64,000 bases of DNA from Arthrobacter frigidicola (GTDB lineage: Bacteria; Actinomycetota; Actinomycetes; Actinomycetales; Micrococcaceae): the NCBI GenBank assembly GCA_003602285.1, contig QZVU01000003.1:310001-374000 (forward strand), given 5' to 3'. This document shows, piece by piece, positions 1-9,961 of this stretch. The notes below the pieces were generated by a model. The model did not search any database and was not told the origin of the DNA. It saw only the letters and a program-made list of their open reading frames with translations. A program made the translations under genes and the position numbers. Every line of letters begins with the position of its first letter. The first letter of the stretch is position 1.

Positions 1-2908
1 AGTTCAGCTGCCCGGCCAGCAGTTCCGCTGCCGTTCCGCTCTGCTGGAGCACGACATAGCCGACGCCAAGTGCGCGGAGGTCCTCCCGCGGGTCGGTCCC
101 CGTTCCCCCGGTGATCACCGCGACGGTGGTACGGAGTGCTGCCGTCGCATCGTCGTCGCCGCGCACGTCCGCCCGGCCCGGTGGCCCCTGCACGGCGCGG
201 GCGGCGTACAGCGGGGACAGCGCATCGAGGGTGGTGCCGCCGCCGCGCACCAGGGCGGCCTCGATGGCGCCCTCCTCCATTCGTTCGAGCACCAGGGTGC
301 GGGTGCGGTCCGGTCCGTTGCCGCGGTCGGCGGCGGTCGCCGGCAGGGTCCGGGCCGAGCTGGGTGAGACCTGGAGGTCGGCTCCGAACCGGGTGCCGGA
401 GGCCGCCGTACCCTCTGGAACGGTGTCCGCGGTCCCCTTCCCCGCCGTTTCGTCCCCTGCAGGGGATCCCCCGTCGGAAGCGGATGCCGCCGTGCCGGAG
501 GCCGGCGCCGCAAGCACCTGGGGAAGGGTCCACAGCCCAAGGCTGACTGCCGGACCGAGGGCCAGCACGACCGCCCCCGCCGCAAGCAGCGGCCGGACCC
601 CGCGCCGGAGCGCTCCGGCGGGCGCCGTCCGGGCGGCGAAGCGGTCGGCGCCTAGAAGCGCGGCGGCGAGCACGGCCAGGCCGAAGGCGGAGACCAGGGG
701 GCCGGGGAAGGGCGGGATGAGGGAGGTCGGGCCGGCCGCGACGGGCAGGTGGGCCGAAGCCGCGCTGCAGGCCAGCACCAGGAGGGCGAAGGCCCACGCG
801 GACAGTGCCGCCGGCCGGATGCGCCCGGAGAACAACGCGCCGGCGGCGAGCAGCACGGCCGGCGCTCCCACGACGAGGGCGGCGGCCAGGGCCCACGGTC
901 CGGCGGCCGGGATGGCGGCCGGGGCGGCCAGAGCGTCAAAGGACACAGGGTAGCCCAGCACCTGCTGCCAGGGCGCGGCAGCGGAGAACTGAAGCGGCAC
1001 CCCCGGGTCCCCGAGGATGCCCCGGGGCTCGAGTCCCGCGGAGACGGCGACCGGCAGGGCCAGCACGAGGGGAGGAAGCAGCGACCACCAGAGGGTCCGG
1101 GCCCTCCGGCGCAGGATCAGGCATGCCGCGGCGATGCCGAGGACGGCGGCGGGCAGCAGTGAGGGCGCCGCCGAGGTGGCTGCGGCCAGGGCAAGGCCTG
1201 CCGCTGCGGCGGCGGTCCAGCTCGGCACCCCGTTCGTGCCGGGCCGCAGCCGGACCTCACCGGTTGCGGACGGCACGGAGGCGGCTGCGCCGACGGCACG
1301 GACCAGGCCCAGAAGCACGAGCGGCAGCAGGAGGTGGGCGAGCAGGGCACCGAGCCTGCCGCTGCCGAGCGCGACCTGAAGGGCCGGCACCGCAGCCCAG
1401 AAGAATGCCGCCCACAGGCGCAGCCCGCGCGAGCGGGTGAGCGCGCCCGCCGCAAACCAGGCGGCGAGCCCGGCCAGCGGCAGCGCGAGCAGGTGGATGG
1501 CGACGAGCGCTGCATTGGGGTTGCCCAGCCCGAGCGCCGAGAGCGCCCAAAGCAGGTAGGAGAAGGGGCTGCCGTGCCCGGGCGCCCCGGAGCCCAGGGG
1601 CACCCACCACGCCGAGGCCTTCTCCCAGATCTCCGCCGGCGTGGGCGGAAGGGGCAGCAGCGCTCCCCCGGCGAGGGACGGGGCTCCGATCCAGCCGCGC
1701 AGGGCCACCAGGGATACACCGAGCAGCACGGCCGCGGCGGCAAGAGCCCCCGCCCCGACCCATGCCCGGCCCGGCGCCGTCAGCGCCGCGAAATCGTCAT
1801 TGCTGTCGCCGGCCGGGACGTCCTGCTCGGGAACGGCCCCCATGCCGCCTCCCCCGGCAACCGCCCCGCGAGCGGTGAACGCCTCAAGGACGGACCGGCG
1901 GTGCGCCCAGACCTCGCGGCGCGGAGTGACCAGCGGCCGCGCGACGCCCCGCGGCAGCCGCCGGGTCCGTCGGGCGCTGCGCCGGGACCGGGCCAGGACC
2001 ACCGGACGAAGCGCTGCGGCAAGGCTTGCCAGAAGCTGCCCCGTGCCGTGGGCGGGATCCTTGGCGAGCAGTCCAAGCAGGAGCCGGCCGAAACCACCGA
2101 GCACCGCGCCGACGGCGAGGAAGGGCACCTGCCACAGCGGGGCATGCTTGAGCCGAAGGAAGACCTCGGCCCGGCGGGCGGCCCGGCTGCCGACCGGTCC
2201 GGTCCCGCGGGAGGAGGCATGGTGAAGCACTGCGGCCGGCACCACGACCACCCGGTGTCCGGCGAGGCGGTTGCGCCAGCAGAAGTCGATGTCGTCGCCC
2301 ACGCCCGGCAGTGCCGGATCGAACCCGCCCAGGGTATCCCAGACGTCCCGGCGGATGAGCATCCCGGCGGAGTTTACGGCGAAGATGTCGCTGCGGGCGT
2401 CGTACTGGCCCTGGTCGTGCTCGTCGACGTCGATGAGGGTGAGCCGCTCCGCCCACCGGCTGATGGAGAGCCCGACGTCGAGGAGTTCCCGTGGGTTGTC
2501 CCAGTGAACCTGCTTGGTCCCGGCGACCGTCACCGAGGGTGCGCGCTCGACGGCAAGGAGGAGCTCCTCGAGCGCCGTGGGCCCGGGTGCCGAGTCGTCG
2601 TGCAGCAGCCAGAGCCAGTCCTGGTTCTCTGAACCCTCCGCGGCGGCCTTCCGCGGGGGAATCTGCGCTACGGCCGTCCGGACGGCGGTACCAAAGCCGG
2701 CCCGGGCCGGCGAGCCCACCACGGGCGTGCCGACGGGAAGGCCGAGCTGGAGGGTCGACGCCGAACCGTCGGTGGAGCCGGTGTCAACGCCGACACAGAA
2801 GTCGACCGGGCGGGTTTGCCCGGCGAGGGCCTCGAGGGTGGTGGAAAGATAGCGGGCGCCGTTGTGGGCTACGACGACGGCCGTAACGCGGAGGTCAAGC
2901 AGAATCAG
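1..2908 (-). CDS. Large family 2 glycosyltransferase with polytopic membrane C-terminus (3' end outside window)
   Basis: The frame is open from about 2908 down to the left edge, roughly 970 codons, with no stop seen, so the C-terminus is missing. The first ~230 residues are a GT-A glycosyltransferase: VTAVVVAHNGARYL at the N-terminus, a DTGSTDGS nucleotide-sugar motif, HDDSAP as the DXD-like metal site, and DDIDFCWR. After an Arg-rich linker come many hydrophobic Ala/Leu/Val segments, consistent with a polytopic membrane part. It probably moves a sugar onto an envelope polymer; donor and acceptor are unknown. No ATG, GTG or TTG lies in frame near the domain start. The frame enters from inside whiB, and the likeliest initiators are CTG or ATT codons at 2900-2908 overlapping the whiB stop. 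A whiB-coupled unusual start is therefore inferred, and the exact start is uncertain. Confidence 0.8.
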   Translation of the reverse strand, partial: MILLDLRVTAVVVAHNGARYLSTTLEALAGQTRPVDFCVGVDTGSTDGSASTLQLGLPVGTPVVGSPARAGFGTAVRTAVAQIPPRKAAAEGSENQDWLWLLHDDSAPGPTALEELLLAVERAPSVTVAGTKQVHWDNPRELLDVGLSISRWAERLTLIDVDEHDQGQYDARSDIFAVNSAGMLIRRDVWDTLGGFDPALPGVGDDIDFCWRNRLAGHRVVVVPAAVLHHASSRGTGPVGSRAARRAEVFLRLKHAPLWQVPFLAVGAVLGGFGRLLLGLLAKDPAHGTGQLLASLAAALRPVVLARSRRSARRTRRLPRGVARPLVTPRREVWAHRRSVLEAFTARGAVAGGGGMGAVPEQDVPAGDSNDDFAALTAPGRAWVGAGALAAAAVLLGVSLVALRGWIGAPSLAGGALLPLPPTPAEIWEKASAWWVPLGSGAPGHGSPFSYLLWALSALGLGNPNAALVAIHLLALPLAGLAAWFAAGALTRSRGLRLWAAFFWAAVPALQVALGSGRLGALLAHLLLPLVLLGLVRAVGAAASVPSATGEVRLRPGTNGVPSWTAAAAAGLALAAATSAAPSLLPAAVLGIAAACLILRRRARTLWWSLLPPLVLALPVAVSAGLEPRGILGDPGVPLQFSAAAPWQQVLGYPVSFDALAAPAAIPAAGPWALAAALVVGAPAVLLAAGALFSGRIRPAALSAWAFALLVLACSAASAHLPVAAGPTSLIPPFPGPLVSAFGLAVLAAALLGADRFAARTAPAGALRRGVRPLLAAGAVVLALGPAVSLGLWTLPQVLAAPASGTAASASDGGSPAGDETAGKGTADTVPEGTAASGTRFGADLQVSPSSARTLPATAADRGNGPDRTRTLVLERMEEGAIEAALVRGGGTTLDALSPLYAARAVQGPPGRADVRGDDDATAALRTTVAVITGGTGTDPREDLRALGVGYVVLQQSGTAAELLAGQLN

Positions 2909-3474
2909 ACTGCTCGCTTCCGCAACCGGCGCCGCTCGCGCTCCGAGAGTCCGCCCCAGATGCCGAAGCGCTCGTCGTTCTCAAGCGCATACTCGAGGCA
3001 TTCCGAGCGCACCATGCAGGCACCGCAGACCTTCTTGGCGTCCCGGGTGGAGCCGCCCTTTTCGGGGAAGAAGGCCTCGGGGTCGGTCTGCGCGCACAGC
3101 GCATCCGACTGCCAGCCGAGTTCGCCGTCGTCGTAGCCGCCGGCCGGAGACAGGCCGGGCCACTCGGGCTGGGCCTTCCGCTCGCCGGGGGCGGGTTCCG
3201 GCGCGTTCCAGGCGTCGTCGGAGCGGCCCGGCAGGACGAGGAGGCTGCGTGGGCCCTGCTCAACTTCCGGCAGGCCGGTCAGTGCTTCGTGGGCCGCCAG
3301 GAAGGCCGTGGCCTGGTCCTCGAGGGAACTGCGCGTATCCTCGCGGTACCGCTCGGCCGCACCGGGGTCGGCGGGGTCAATGAACCAGTCGTCGGGCACC
3401 CCCCGCGAACCGTAGCGCGCCGAAGCATGCGCTGCGATGTGGCGTTGGTCCTCGACGCGTTCTGGATTCCCCAT
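2905..3474 (-). CDS. whiB2: WhiB-family iron-sulfur transcription factor, WhiB2/WhmD type
   Basis: A 189-residue protein whose last ~65 residues are a complete Wbl domain. Four cysteines (about 127, 150, 153, 159) would bind a 4Fe-4S cluster. A GIWGG turn at ~171-175 is followed by a basic tail (RERRRLRKRAV). The C-terminal block, with PEAFFPEKGGSTR, closely resembles mycobacterial WhiB2/WhmD, a cell division and septation regulator. The ~120 residues before the Wbl domain are acidic, of unknown role, and longer than in most family members. I chose the ATG at 3474 because GGAAGGG lies just upstream; an in-frame ATG at 3498 would add eight residues. The stop overlaps the start region of the downstream glycosyltransferase. 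Confidence 0.9.
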   Translation of the reverse strand: MGNPERVEDQRHIAAHASARYGSRGVPDDWFIDPADPGAAERYREDTRSSLEDQATAFLAAHEALTGLPEVEQGPRSLLVLPGRSDDAWNAPEPAPGERKAQPEWPGLSPAGGYDDGELGWQSDALCAQTDPEAFFPEKGGSTRDAKKVCGACMVRSECLEYALENDERFGIWGGLSERERRRLRKRAV

Positions 3475-3793
3475 AGTCAGCCCTTCCGGTGTCCCCATCC
3501 CAGCCTCATCCCGGTCGACGCTCGCGCCGGGGTGCTGGAAAAAATCCGATACCTAATTACAAGGGTGTAATACACAGGAGTCAAGCGGGGGCGGCAATTT
3601 TACAGAGCAAACTTCCATTTGCGGGCGAACGCCACGCGGGAAAACTTACTCGAATTACCCGCCGCACTACTTGGATAGGACCCGGAATGCCAGGGCTGCC
3701 CTCCCCGCGGTGCGCACGTCCCATCAATTCTATGCTGGGAAGCGCACGCCCCTCTAATCGCGGCGTCATCCGCCCCAACCTGGAGAAACACTC
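3475..3793. promoter_or_regulatory. Divergent intergenic region between whiB2 and the TIGR03089 gene, with a short perfect palindrome
   Basis: These 319 bases hold no credible gene. They are more AT-rich than their neighbours around 3540-3660, as expected for divergent promoters. GTGTA-A-TACAC (3565-3575) is an 11-bp perfect palindrome and may be an operator. AT-rich hexamers such as TAATAC and TAGGTA sit around it, but I cannot assign one -10/-35 pair with confidence. The rightward gene has a ribosome binding site, GGAGAAA, just before its ATG at 3794. Confidence 0.4.
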
Positions 3794-4558
3794 ATGGACC
3801 AGCACCCCCTTCCCACGGCCGTCCTCTCCCGCCTGCGGGAAGCGACTTCGCCGCGCCTCGTCTGGTACGGCCCCGACGGCCGCATCGAACTGTCGGGCAG
3901 GGTGTTCGACAACTGGGTCGCAAAAACAGCGAATCTCCTCATTGAGGAACTCGACGCCGAGGCCGGTACGCGCGTCGAGCTCGACCTGCCGGTTCATTGG
4001 AAGTCTCTGGTGTGGGCGTTGGCCTGCTGGCAGGTGGGGGCGGTTGTGGTCCCTCCGTCCGCTCCGCCGGGATCCGATCCCGGCCCGGCAGCAGGCGCCG
4101 ACCTTGTGGTGACCTCGGCAGAGCGGGAGGTGGCCCCGCCGGCGGTGCAGGTGGCCGTCGCCCTTGGCGCGCTGGCCCTGCGCTGGCCCGCTACGCTGCC
4201 GGCGGGGGCGGTCGACTACGCCGCCGAGGTGCGTTCCTACGGCGATTACTTCGCCGACGCCGTGGCGCAGGACGCCTCCACCGTCCTGTTCGACGGAGCC
4301 GGACCGGACGGTGCCGGACCGGCGGATCCCCTGACGGTCGCCGGGCTGAACCGGCTGTATGCGGCGGTGCCTCAGCCAACCGGCGTCGTGCTCCTGGGAG
4401 CGGACACTTCCCTGCCCCGGGCCCTGGCGGCGGCACTTGCGGTCTGGAGCGTCGACGGGACCCTCGTCGTCGTCCATCCGGAGGTTCCAATCACGCAGAG
4501 CCTGCTCGACGGCGAACGCGTGGGCGCCCGGGCGGCCTTCGCCCCGGACGCCGGCTGA
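3794..4558 (+). CDS. TIGR03089 family protein (AMP-ligase-like fragment, actinobacterial)
   Basis: A 254-residue protein that matches the actinobacterial TIGR03089 family as I know it. It resembles the N-terminal part of an acyl/aryl-AMP ligase fold without the catalytic C-terminus. It has an opening helix (LSRLREATSPRLVWYGPDGR), then FDNWVAKTANLLIEEL and LPVHWKSLVWALACWQVGAV, which parallel the early core of adenylate-forming enzymes. No complete ATP-binding signature (SGTTGxPK) is visible, so ligase activity is doubtful. GGAGAAA precedes the ATG. From memory, a homologue sits beside the LCP gene in mycobacteria (Rv3268), which fits the LCP, GtrA and whiB2 context here. The biochemical role is unknown. 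Confidence 0.75.
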   Translation: MDQHPLPTAVLSRLREATSPRLVWYGPDGRIELSGRVFDNWVAKTANLLIEELDAEAGTRVELDLPVHWKSLVWALACWQVGAVVVPPSAPPGSDPGPAAGADLVVTSAEREVAPPAVQVAVALGALALRWPATLPAGAVDYAAEVRSYGDYFADAVAQDASTVLFDGAGPDGAGPADPLTVAGLNRLYAAVPQPTGVVLLGADTSLPRALAAALAVWSVDGTLVVVHPEVPITQSLLDGERVGARAAFAPDAG

Positions 4559-4583
4559 GACCGGAGGCAGGGCCGGGAACGGG

Positions 4584-5141
4584 CTACTTCGGGTCCGGAT
4601 CCCCGGTGCCGATGCGGACGTTTCCGGCAGTTCCCACCTTGGGCAGGGTGTCGGTGTGAACGTGCAGGAGCTCGTGGTCCTGGCTGAAGTTCGGGTCCGC
4701 GTCGAGTTCGACATTGAAGACCCAGAAGCGGTAGGCCACGAAACGCACGGCGGTCGCGAGCACCGTGCCTGCGATGCCGGCAAGGAACAGCAGGTTGGGA
4801 TCGAGGATCCCGAAGGGGTACTTGGCGAGCCACACGCAGCCGGCAGCGATGCCCATTCCAATCACGTTGATCAGGACGAACATCGAGAATTCGCGCAGCG
4901 GGTTGGGCTGCCTGCGGTGGCGGAAGGTCCAGTAGCGGTTGGCGACCCAGGCGAAGAGGGTCGCCACGGAGGCGGACACCAGACGGGCCTTGACCTCGCT
5001 GCCGGCCATCGGGCCGTGGATCAGCCACCAGAACAGCCCGTTGTCTATGACAAACGCCACTCCTCCAACGGCCCCGAATTTGGCGAGTTCCCGCCAGAAG
5101 AGGGAGACGAGGCCCCGGATGCGTTCCGTAACTGCTGACAT
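4584..5141 (-). CDS. GtrA-family membrane protein
   Basis: A 185-residue protein with four hydrophobic segments: FGAVGGVAFVIDNGLFWWLI, VSASVATLFAWVANRYWTF, FVLINVIGMGIAAGCVWLA and LFLAGIAGTVLATAVRFVAY. The VANRYWTF and RFVAYRFWVF motifs after the second and fourth segments are typical of GtrA proteins. GtrA proteins are thought to flip or present polyprenyl-linked sugars for wall polysaccharide modification. A soluble C-tail of ~35 residues follows. I chose the ATG at 5141, three bases after GGAGGT; a TTG at 5159 would add six residues but has no ribosome site. It converges with the TIGR03089 gene and diverges from purK. Confidence 0.85.
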   Translation of the reverse strand: MSAVTERIRGLVSLFWRELAKFGAVGGVAFVIDNGLFWWLIHGPMAGSEVKARLVSASVATLFAWVANRYWTFRHRRQPNPLREFSMFVLINVIGMGIAAGCVWLAKYPFGILDPNLLFLAGIAGTVLATAVRFVAYRFWVFNVELDADPNFSQDHELLHVHTDTLPKVGTAGNVRIGTGDPDPK

Positions 5142-5360
5142 ATGACCTCCGCGGTCCAAGGGTAATTACCGTCCACCGCAGAGCGTCGGGCTCGCCACTG
5201 CAGGCGGCCCGGCGGAACACCGGGCGGCGTCCCGCTCCGCGCCGGCGCGTGGCGTACGAGCCCTCATCTTACGGTCCGAACCTGTGCGTTTCCTACCTCT
5301 TCGGCTCCGTCCGGCCCCCCGCATCCCAGCGATGGCTGCGCTGGTAGGTACCCTGAGATA

Positions 5361-6530
5361 GTGACTTTTCCCGTAATTGGCGTAGTGGGCGGTGGCCAGC
5401 TGGCCCGCATGATGGCAGCGCCGGCGATTGAGCTCGGCCTCGAACTAAGGGTCCTGGCGGAGGGGCCCGGCGTGTCGGCCGTGGCCGCCGTCGCCGCGTC
5501 AACCGTCGGCGACTACACCGATCTCCAGGCGCTGCGCGCGTTCGCCGCAGGGGTCGACGTGCTCACCTTCGACCACGAGCACGTGCCCGGGGAGCTGCTG
5601 GAGCAGCTCACCGCCGAAGGCGTCAATGTGCAGCCGCGCCCCTCGGCCCTCGCCCATGCGCAGGACAAGCTGCGGATGCGCCGCGCGGTCGAGGACCTTG
5701 GCCTGCCCAACCCGCGCTGGGCCCCCGTCGCCGACCTCGGCGCCCTTGAGGCCTTCGGCCGCACCGCCGGCTGGCCCGTGGTCCTGAAGACCCCCCGCGG
5801 CGGCTATGACGGCAAGGGCGTCCTCGTCCTGGAGACGCCCGCGGACCTCCCCCGGGCCGCCGACTGGTTCGGAGCGGGCGACCTCCTCGCGGAGCAGTTC
5901 GTGCCGTTCGAGCGCGAGCTGTCGGTCCTCGTGGCACGCACACCGTCGGGCCGGACCCGGGCGTGGCCCGTCGTTCACTCGATCCAGGTCGCCAGCGTCT
6001 GCGACGAGGTCATCGCACCGGCGCAGGGGCTCGACCCCTCGGTGGCGGCCGCCGCCACCAAGGCGGCGCTGCGGCTCGCCGAGGCGCTGGAGGTGACCGG
6101 CGTGATGGCCGTTGAACTCTTCGAAACGCCCGCTTCCCCCGCCGGCTTCCTGATCAATGAACTGGCAATGCGCCCCCACAACTCGGGGCACTGGACGATG
6201 GACGGCTCCGTCACCGGCCAGTTCGAACAGCACCTGCGCGCCGTCCTCGACCTTCCACTCGGGGACACCTCCCCGACCGGGCCGGTCGTGGTGATGAAGA
6301 ACTACCTGGGCGGGGCCAACACCGACATTTTCGGCGCCTACGCCGAGGCCCTCGCCGCGGAACCGTCGGCTAAAGTGCACTTCTACGGCAAAGAGGTGCG
6401 CCCCGGCCGCAAGATCGGCCACGTGAACGTCGTTGCCGCGGCGGGCGAGGACCTCAGGACGGTTCGGGCCCGCGCCGGCAGGACCGCTGCGATCCTGCGC
6501 GACGGCACCGATTCCTGGAAGGAAAAATAG
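5361..6530 (+). CDS. purK: N5-carboxyaminoimidazole ribonucleotide synthase (PurK)
   Basis: A 389-residue ATP-grasp enzyme that carboxylates AIR to N5-CAIR with ATP and bicarbonate in purine synthesis. [11 protein letters not shown] opens the N-terminal domain. [26 protein letters not shown] (ATP lid), [12 protein letters not shown] and [14 protein letters not shown] (metal and active-site region) follow in the expected order. The GTG start has no clear Shine-Dalgarno. TACCCT lies six bases upstream, so a leaderless transcript is possible. Its stop overlaps the GTG of purE by one base, so the two steps that make CAIR are translationally coupled. Confidence 0.95.
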   Translation: MTFPVIGVVGGGQLARMMAAPAIELGLELRVLAEGPGVSAVAAVAASTVGDYTDLQALRAFAAGVDVLTFDHEHVPGELLEQLTAEGVNVQPRPSALAHAQDKLRMRRAVEDLGLPNPRWAPVADLGALEAFGRTAGWPVVLKTPRGGYDGKGVLVLETPADLPRAADWFGAGDLLAEQFVPFERELSVLVARTPSGRTRAWPVVHSIQVASVCDEVIAPAQGLDPSVAAAATKAALRLAEALEVTGVMAVELFETPASPAGFLINELAMRPHNSGHWTMDGSVTGQFEQHLRAVLDLPLGDTSPTGPVVVMKNYLGGANTDIFGAYAEALAAEPSAKVHFYGKEVRPGRKIGHVNVVAAAGEDLRTVRARAGRTAAILRDGTDSWKEK

Positions 6531-7060
6531 TGATCAACCCACTGGTGGGACTGGTGATGGGTTCGGATTCGGACTGGCCCGTCATGGAGCAGGCGGCCGC
6601 GGCCCTCGACGAGTTCGGGATCGCCTACGAGGCCGACGTCGTCTCGGCGCACCGGATGCCCGTGGAAATGATCGAGTACGGCCGGCAGGCGCACGACCGC
6701 GGGCTGCGCGTCCTGATCGCCGGGGCCGGCGGAGCCGCGCACCTGCCCGGGATGCTCGCCTCCGTCACCCCGCTGCCGGTGATCGGTGTGCCCGTCCCGC
6801 TGAAGTACCTCGACGGCATGGACTCGCTGCTCTCAATCGTCCAGATGCCCGCGGGTGTCCCCGTAGCCACCGTCTCAATCGGCGGAGCCCGCAACGCGGG
6901 ACTGCTCGCCGCCCGCATCCTCGCCGCCGGTGAGGGCGACACCGCCGAAAGGCTGAGGGCCCAGCTCGTCTCCTTCGCAGCGGAGCTGAAGGAGACAGCC
7001 ACGGCGAAGGGCGCCGCCCTGCGCGGGCGGACTGCCCGCCGGGCGACGGAGACCCCATGA
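6530..7060 (+). CDS. purE: N5-CAIR mutase (PurE, class I)
   Basis: A 176-residue protein that converts N5-CAIR to CAIR after PurK. It shows [13 protein letters not shown] at the N-terminus, VSAHRMP around residue 40, [11 protein letters not shown] and PVIGVPVP, all hallmarks of bacterial class I PurE octamers. The length is normal. The last ~15 residues are an Arg-rich tail ([12 protein letters not shown]) beyond the conserved fold. The start is a GTG overlapping purK, and the stop overlaps the LCP start by four bases (ATGA). Purine and wall genes are thus joined in one transcriptional unit. Confidence 0.95.
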   Translation: MINPLVGLVMGSDSDWPVMEQAAAALDEFGIAYEADVVSAHRMPVEMIEYGRQAHDRGLRVLIAGAGGAAHLPGMLASVTPLPVIGVPVPLKYLDGMDSLLSIVQMPAGVPVATVSIGGARNAGLLAARILAAGEGDTAERLRAQLVSFAAELKETATAKGAALRGRTARRATETP

Positions 7061-8637
7061 TCGACAACCCCAGTGCCTCCACCCCCGCGCGGGGCATCCG
7101 CGGACAGCTCACCGATCCGGTGCGCTATCCCCAGTCGGCCCCGCCCGAGGTACGGACCAAGCGTGCCTTCTTCCTGCTCGTCCTGACGCTGTTCCTCCCC
7201 GGTTCGGCCCAGATCGTCGCCGGTGACCGGCGCCTCGGCCGCCGGGCGCTCCGGGTCACCTTCACCGTCTGGGTCCTGGCCATCGCCGGGGCCGTCCTGG
7301 CCGCTTCAAACCGGCAGATCCTCGTGACCCTCGTGACCCACCGGCTGTGGTCGCTGCTGCTGATCGCCGTGCTGCTGGCGCTGGCCGCGGGCTGGGCGTT
7401 CCTGTTCATCAACACGCTGCGGATCATCTGCCTGCCGCTGCTTGAGCGCGGAGTGCGGCCCCTGGTGGCGGCCGCCCTGGCCGGCGTCATGCTCGTCACC
7501 AGCGGCTCGCTCGCCTACGGCGCCTACCTCCTGGGGCTGGGCCAGTCCACCGTCGGCTCGATCTTCCAGGCCGGGCCGGCCTTCGAACCCGTCGACGGCC
7601 GCTACAACTTCCTGCTGATGGGAGGCGACGCCGGGGAGGACCGCACCGGACGCCGCCCCGACAGCATCTCCGTCATCAGCGTCGACGCCAAGACCGGGGC
7701 GACGATCACCTTCAGCATTCCGCGTAACTTCCAGAACGCTCCGTTCCCGGAGGATTCGCCCCTGCGGGAGGTGTACCCCGACGGCTACAACTGCGGCGAC
7801 GAGTGCATCATCAACAGCCTCTACACCACGGTGTCTCAGAACTACGCCGACCTCTACCCGGGCAGCAAGGACCCCGGGGCCGAGGCCATGATGGACGCCG
7901 CGTCCGGAGTGCTCGGGCTCGAGGTGCAGGGCTACCTCCTCGTCGACCTCAACGGCTTCGAGGAGCTCATCGACGCAATGGGCGGCATCCGCATCAACGC
8001 GGGCGGCTGGGTCCCCATTTCGGGCCCCGACATCCCCGGCACCGACCCGGTGCGCCACTACCCGCCCGAGGGTTGGATCCCGCCGGGAGTCCAGACCCTC
8101 GACGGCTTCCACGCCCTCTGGTACGCCCGGTCGCGCGAGTTCGTCACCGACTATGACCGCATCTCCCGGCAGCAGTGCGTGCAGCAGGCCATGATCGCCC
8201 AGCTCGACCCCGCAACGCTGCTCACCCATTTCCAGGCGATCGCCGCGGCCGGCACCCAGGTCGTCGAGACCGACATCCCCCAGGACCAGCTCGGAAGCTT
8301 CGTGGACCTGGCGCTGAAGGCCAAGGAGCACGAGACGCGCCGCCTGACCATCGGCCCGCCGGACTTCGGCACTCCCGCCGACAACTTCGTCACCTACCCC
8401 GATTTCGACGACATCCACTCCCGCGTCCAGCAGGAGCTCGCCGCGGCCTCCGGAACCGATGCCGGAGCCGCCGGGGAACTGCCCGGTCTTGAGCGCGCAG
8501 GCCTGACCACCGTGCTGCCTGCACAGACTACGGATCCTGGCATCACCCAGGAGTACCTCGACCAGCTCGCCGCCATCGGTGACGACGCCACCCTGAGCAC
8601 CCTGCTGGCCAACAACGGGGAATGCTCCCCGGCCTGA
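7057..8637 (+). CDS. LCP-family (LytR-CpsA-Psr) envelope phosphotransferase
   Basis: A 526-residue membrane enzyme. LCP proteins transfer polyprenyl-phosphate-linked polymers to peptidoglycan. About 30 N-terminal cytosolic residues are followed by four hydrophobic segments (residues ~30-170). The exported LCP domain begins at [11 protein letters not shown] and contains [17 protein letters not shown], and [17 protein letters not shown], the conserved Arg/Asp set that holds the lipid pyrophosphate. A pair of cysteines (NCGDECI) could form a disulfide. A ~90-residue tail ends in NNGECSPA. In mycobacteria the LCP protein CpsA (Rv3267) lies near the same neighbours. Four-base overlap with purE implies coupling. 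Confidence 0.92.
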   Translation: MIDNPSASTPARGIRGQLTDPVRYPQSAPPEVRTKRAFFLLVLTLFLPGSAQIVAGDRRLGRRALRVTFTVWVLAIAGAVLAASNRQILVTLVTHRLWSLLLIAVLLALAAGWAFLFINTLRIICLPLLERGVRPLVAAALAGVMLVTSGSLAYGAYLLGLGQSTVGSIFQAGPAFEPVDGRYNFLLMGGDAGEDRTGRRPDSISVISVDAKTGATITFSIPRNFQNAPFPEDSPLREVYPDGYNCGDECIINSLYTTVSQNYADLYPGSKDPGAEAMMDAASGVLGLEVQGYLLVDLNGFEELIDAMGGIRINAGGWVPISGPDIPGTDPVRHYPPEGWIPPGVQTLDGFHALWYARSREFVTDYDRISRQQCVQQAMIAQLDPATLLTHFQAIAAAGTQVVETDIPQDQLGSFVDLALKAKEHETRRLTIGPPDFGTPADNFVTYPDFDDIHSRVQQELAAASGTDAGAAGELPGLERAGLTTVLPAQTTDPGITQEYLDQLAAIGDDATLSTLLANNGECSPA

Positions 8638-8657
8638 CCCCGACGAAGAGGAGCGCC

Positions 8658-9956
8658 ATGTACCTGCTCGAGAACACCATCCGGCCCTATGCGTGGGGCT
8701 CCCGGACCGCGATCGCCGAGCTCCTGGGCAGGGCGCCCTCCGGGGGGCCGGAGGCCGAGCTGTGGATCGGCGCCCACCCCGGGGCGCCGTCCGTTGCGGA
8801 ACTGCCGGACGGACGCTCCCCGCTGGACGCGCTCATCGACGCCGACCCCGACGCAGCCCTGGGCGCGGAGGTGGCGGCACGTTTCGGGCGCCGGCTCCCC
8901 TACCTGATGAAGGTGCTCGCCGCCGGGTCGGCGCTCTCGCTGCAGGTGCACCCCAGCACCGCGCAGGCCGAGGCGGGCTTCGACGCCGAGGAGAGCGCCG
9001 GCGTCCCGGCGGACGCGCCCGAGCGCAACTACAAGGACCGCAGCGCCAAGCCCGAGATGGTGTTCGCCCTCTCCCCTTTCGAGGCGCTGTGCGGGTTCCG
9101 GCCGCTGGCCGAGGCCGCCGCCGTCTTCAGTCACCTCGAGACCCTGGTTGAGCCGGGCTCCGAGGAGGCGGAGGTGCTCGGCGCGGTGGCTGCGGAACTC
9201 GGCTCTGGCCCCGCCGGGCTCCGTTCGGGCTTCGAGATGCTCCTCGCCGCCCGTCCGGAGATCGTCGCGGCGGTCGAGGCGGCCGTGTCTGCCCCGCCGG
9301 AGGGGTCCGGGGATGCCGGTGACCCCCGCTTCACCCGGGACCTGGCCACCGTGGCCGAACTCGGCTCGCAGTACCCCGGTGATCCCGGCGTCCTGATCGC
9401 CCTGCTGCTCAACCGCGTCTCGCTGCAGCCCGGGGAGGTCCTCTACCTCCCCGCCGGGAACATCCATGCCTACCTCAGCGGGCTGGGCATCGAGGTGATG
9501 GCCTCCTCGGACAATGTGCTCCGGGGCGGGCTGACCCCCAAGCACGTCGACACGCGCGAGCTCCTGAGGACCGTCGTGTTCGAGCCGCTCGCACCCCCGG
9601 CGCTGCAGCCCGAGCGCACACTGCTCGGGCAGGAGCTTTACCGTCCGCCGTTCGCGGAGTTCCAGCTCCAGCGCATCGCCCTCGACCCGGTCTCGGGGCC
9701 CGGGCAGGAGGGAAGCATGGCCCCCTCCCACGTGCCGCTGGCGCAGCACGGGCCCACGGTGGTCCTCGCCGTCTCCGGCTCGATCCTGATCGACTCCCCC
9801 GCCTCGGATCTGCTGCTGACCCGGGGCCAGAGCGCCTTCATCCCCGCCGGGGAGGCGCCGGTCCTGGTGCGGCCGGCCGGGGAAAGCACCCACGAGGGCG
9901 TCCTCGCCTTCGCCGTCACCGTCGGTTCAGACGCGGACGGGGTCGACGGCGCCTGA
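8658..9956 (+). CDS. manA: Mannose-6-phosphate isomerase, class I
   Basis: A 432-residue type I phosphomannose isomerase that interconverts fructose-6-P and mannose-6-P and supplies GDP-mannose for glycans. NTIRPYAWGSRTAIAELLG opens the protein; ELWIGAHPGAPS, LSLQVHPS (zinc), KPEMVFALSPFEALCGFRP and GEVLYLPAGNIHAYLSGLG (zinc His and lid) follow. I chose the ATG at 8658, four bases after AGGAG; an upstream in-frame ATG at 8622 overlaps the LCP gene and has no site. It ends close to convergent femX, with only a repeat-containing spacer between. Confidence 0.94.
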   Translation: MYLLENTIRPYAWGSRTAIAELLGRAPSGGPEAELWIGAHPGAPSVAELPDGRSPLDALIDADPDAALGAEVAARFGRRLPYLMKVLAAGSALSLQVHPSTAQAEAGFDAEESAGVPADAPERNYKDRSAKPEMVFALSPFEALCGFRPLAEAAAVFSHLETLVEPGSEEAEVLGAVAAELGSGPAGLRSGFEMLLAARPEIVAAVEAAVSAPPEGSGDAGDPRFTRDLATVAELGSQYPGDPGVLIALLLNRVSLQPGEVLYLPAGNIHAYLSGLGIEVMASSDNVLRGGLTPKHVDTRELLRTVVFEPLAPPALQPERTLLGQELYRPPFAEFQLQRIALDPVSGPGQEGSMAPSHVPLAQHGPTVVLAVSGSILIDSPASDLLLTRGQSAFIPAGEAPVLVRPAGESTHEGVLAFAVTVGSDADGVDGA

Positions 9957-9961
9957 GTCCG

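Noticed and set aside
111-953. Long plus-strand open frames at 1-2632
   Set aside because: They mirror the minus-strand glycosyltransferase frame, which carries recognisable GT motifs; the plus frames are Arg/Pro/Ala-rich with no motif.
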